Source of the DNA: an uncultured Celeribacter sp.
Lineage (GTDB): Bacteria > Pseudomonadota > Alphaproteobacteria > Rhodobacterales > Rhodobacteraceae
Direction of reading: 5' to 3'
Assembly (NCBI RefSeq): GCF_963675965.1
Contig: NZ_OY780935.1
Span: 1,972,501-2,036,500, forward strand
DNA: 64,000 nt
Below the pieces are notes generated by a model. The model worked only from the letters and a program-made list of their open reading frames with translations. It was not told the DNA's origin and did not search any database. The translations under genes and the position numbers were made by a program. Each line of letters opens with the position of its first letter. Position 1 is the first letter of the stretch. Shown in pieces: positions 62,845 to 64,000 of this stretch.

Positions 62845-64000
62845 TCATTCCGCCGGAATTGCGCCTTCTTCAAGGGTCAACGGCACTGGCAGGTGCACCA
62901 GCATCTCTTTCGGGCAGACCTGCAGGAAGTTGCCTTTCTGCTCATCCCAATGCGACAGGATGTCATCGGCCTTGATCGAGTTGGTCTCTGCTGCGTGACG
63001 TGTGATCAGACCTTTCAGCTCAGCTTCCCAGTGATCGACCGTGACCGGACAGGTGACCAGCGTTTCCGGGTTGATCAGCTTTTCAGCTTCACCATCCGGG
63101 TCATAGAGATAGGCCATGCCGCCCGTCATCCCGGCCCCAAAGTTGGCCCCAATCCCGCCAAGGATCACGGCAATCCCGCCGGTCATGTACTCACAGCCGT
63201 TCGATCCGCAGCCTTCGATCACCACTTTCGCACCGGAGTTGCGCACGGCGAAACGTTCACCCGCACGGCCCGCCGCGAACAGATAGCCATCCGTCGCACC
63301 ATAGAGCACGGTGTTGCCGATGATCGTGTTTTCCGAGGCCACCAGCGGCGAATGCATCGGCGGACGGACGACGATCGTACCGCCCGACAAGCCCTTGCCG
63401 ACATAGTCGTTGGCATCGCCCGACACTTCGATCTTCAGGCCCGGGGCCGCAAAGGCGCCCAGAGACTGCCCGGCAGAGCCCGTCAGCTTCACCGTCAGGT
63501 GATCCGGTTGCAGCGTGTTGCGCATGCCGAATTTCGACACGATGTGGCTCGATGTCCGCGTGCCGATGGTCCGCAGGGTGTTTTGCACAGCATAGGACAG
63601 CTGCATCTTTTCGCCATCGTTCAGGAAACGCGCCGCATCAGACACGATTTGCGCATCCAGCGTGTCCGGCACCGCATTGCGCGGTTTGGACCGATCGTAG
63701 ACGATTTTGTCGGCACCATCGACGGTGATCAGAAGCGGGTTCAGGTCGAGATCGTCAAGATGCGCAGATCCACGGCTGACCTGCGTCAGCAGATCGGCAC
63801 GACCGATCACCTCATCAAGCGACCGCGCACCGATGGAAGCCAGCAGCTCGCGCACTTCCTGTGCGTAGAAGGTGATCAGGTTCACGACCTTGTCGGCATT
63901 GCCGGTAAACTTGTCCCGCAGGCGTTCATCCTGCGTACAGACGCCCACCGGGCAGGTGTTCGACTGGCACTGACGCACCATGATACAGCCCATAGCGATC
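62845..64000 (-). CDS. gltB: Glutamate synthase large subunit (GOGAT), C-terminal part
   Basis: The last ~385 residues of the NADPH-GOGAT alpha chain; the start is outside the window. Reading from the right edge, IAMGCIMVRQC and NTCPVGVCTQDERL hold the [3Fe-4S] cluster cysteines of the FMN domain end. The rest is the beta-helix domain with repeated Gly-rich turns (GLSGGTIVVRPP, GGIGANFGAGMTGG). It makes glutamate from glutamine and 2-oxoglutarate. Confidence 0.96.
   Translation of the reverse strand, partial: IAMGCIMVRQCQSNTCPVGVCTQDERLRDKFTGNADKVVNLITFYAQEVRELLASIGARSLDEVIGRADLLTQVSRGSAHLDDLDLNPLLITVDGADKIVYDRSKPRNAVPDTLDAQIVSDAARFLNDGEKMQLSYAVQNTLRTIGTRTSSHIVSKFGMRNTLQPDHLTVKLTGSAGQSLGAFAAPGLKIEVSGDANDYVGKGLSGGTIVVRPPMHSPLVASENTIIGNTVLYGATDGYLFAAGRAGERFAVRNSGAKVVIEGCGSNGCEYMTGGIAVILGGIGANFGAGMTGGMAYLYDPDGEAEKLINPETLVTCPVTVDHWEAELKGLITRHAAETNSIKADDILSHWDEQKGNFLQVCPKEMLVHLPVPLTLEEGAIPAE

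Overview
The window is a GC-rich chromosomal segment of an alphaproteobacterium, almost certainly a marine Rhodobacteraceae (Roseobacter-group) strain. The evidence is a Rhodobacter-type porin, a petABC cytochrome bc1 operon whose Rieske protein closely resembles the Rhodobacter one, PetP/PetR-type regulators, the CcrM GANTC methylase, and lineage-typical small families (DUF3576, DUF4170, DUF2125, DciA-like DUF721). Most of it is dense core genome with many 1-4 nt stop/start overlaps. No rRNA genes, CRISPR arrays or intact insertion sequences were seen.

Layout. 0-12.6 kb: a truncated response regulator, ribA with an L,D-transpeptidase-fold gene, a PLP-binding YggS protein, a major porin, a lipoprotein, leuS-lptE-holA, a flavin monooxygenase, and a reverse-strand operon of SDR, crotonase-fold protein and flavoprotein. 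12.6-21.1 kb: a DUF2125 protein, pmbA-cysQ, then DUF4170-waaA-lpxK for Kdo-lipid A, with a reverse-strand glucosylglycerate-type pair (glycosyltransferase plus HAD phosphatase) between them. 21.1-31 kb: a dsbA-like gene cut short by an amber codon, a DciA-like gene, mutY, alkB, ccrM, rnhB, two small secreted proteins, a membrane-anchored winged-helix protein, and tex. 31-37.3 kb: tRNA-Arg(CCT) with a decayed mobile-element gene at its 3' side, a LacI-family regulator with its own palindromic operator, ilvD, a META-domain protein, a decayed flavin-binding gene and tRNA-Lys(TTT). 37.4-43.2 kb: dapF-mtaB-GST and petABC. 43.2-53.8 kb: a TPP-riboswitch-controlled thiBPQ thiamine importer, aroC, an AEC transporter, an HU protein, AMP nucleosidase, a YeeZ-like protein, an MFS exporter and ExoD. 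53.8-64 kb: dxs-ispA-xseB, petPR, ilvE, an EamA transporter, queG-GST, mtgA and the C-terminal part of gltB.

Functional links. dxs and ispA feed isoprenoid and quinone synthesis, which serves the bc1 complex encoded by petABC; in Rhodobacter capsulatus petPR sits next to petABC and is needed for its expression, whereas here the two are about 14 kb apart. waaA, lpxK, lptE, the porin and mtgA belong to envelope assembly. ilvD and ilvE serve branched-chain amino acid synthesis.

Most unusual items: a predicted inner-membrane regulator with an OmpR-type winged helix at the C-terminus behind two membrane helices, overlapping a small secreted-protein gene; a single-codon truncation of DsbA; two pseudogenes, each near a tRNA; tandem SD-looped hairpins in the petABC leader; and several clear palindromic regulatory sites.
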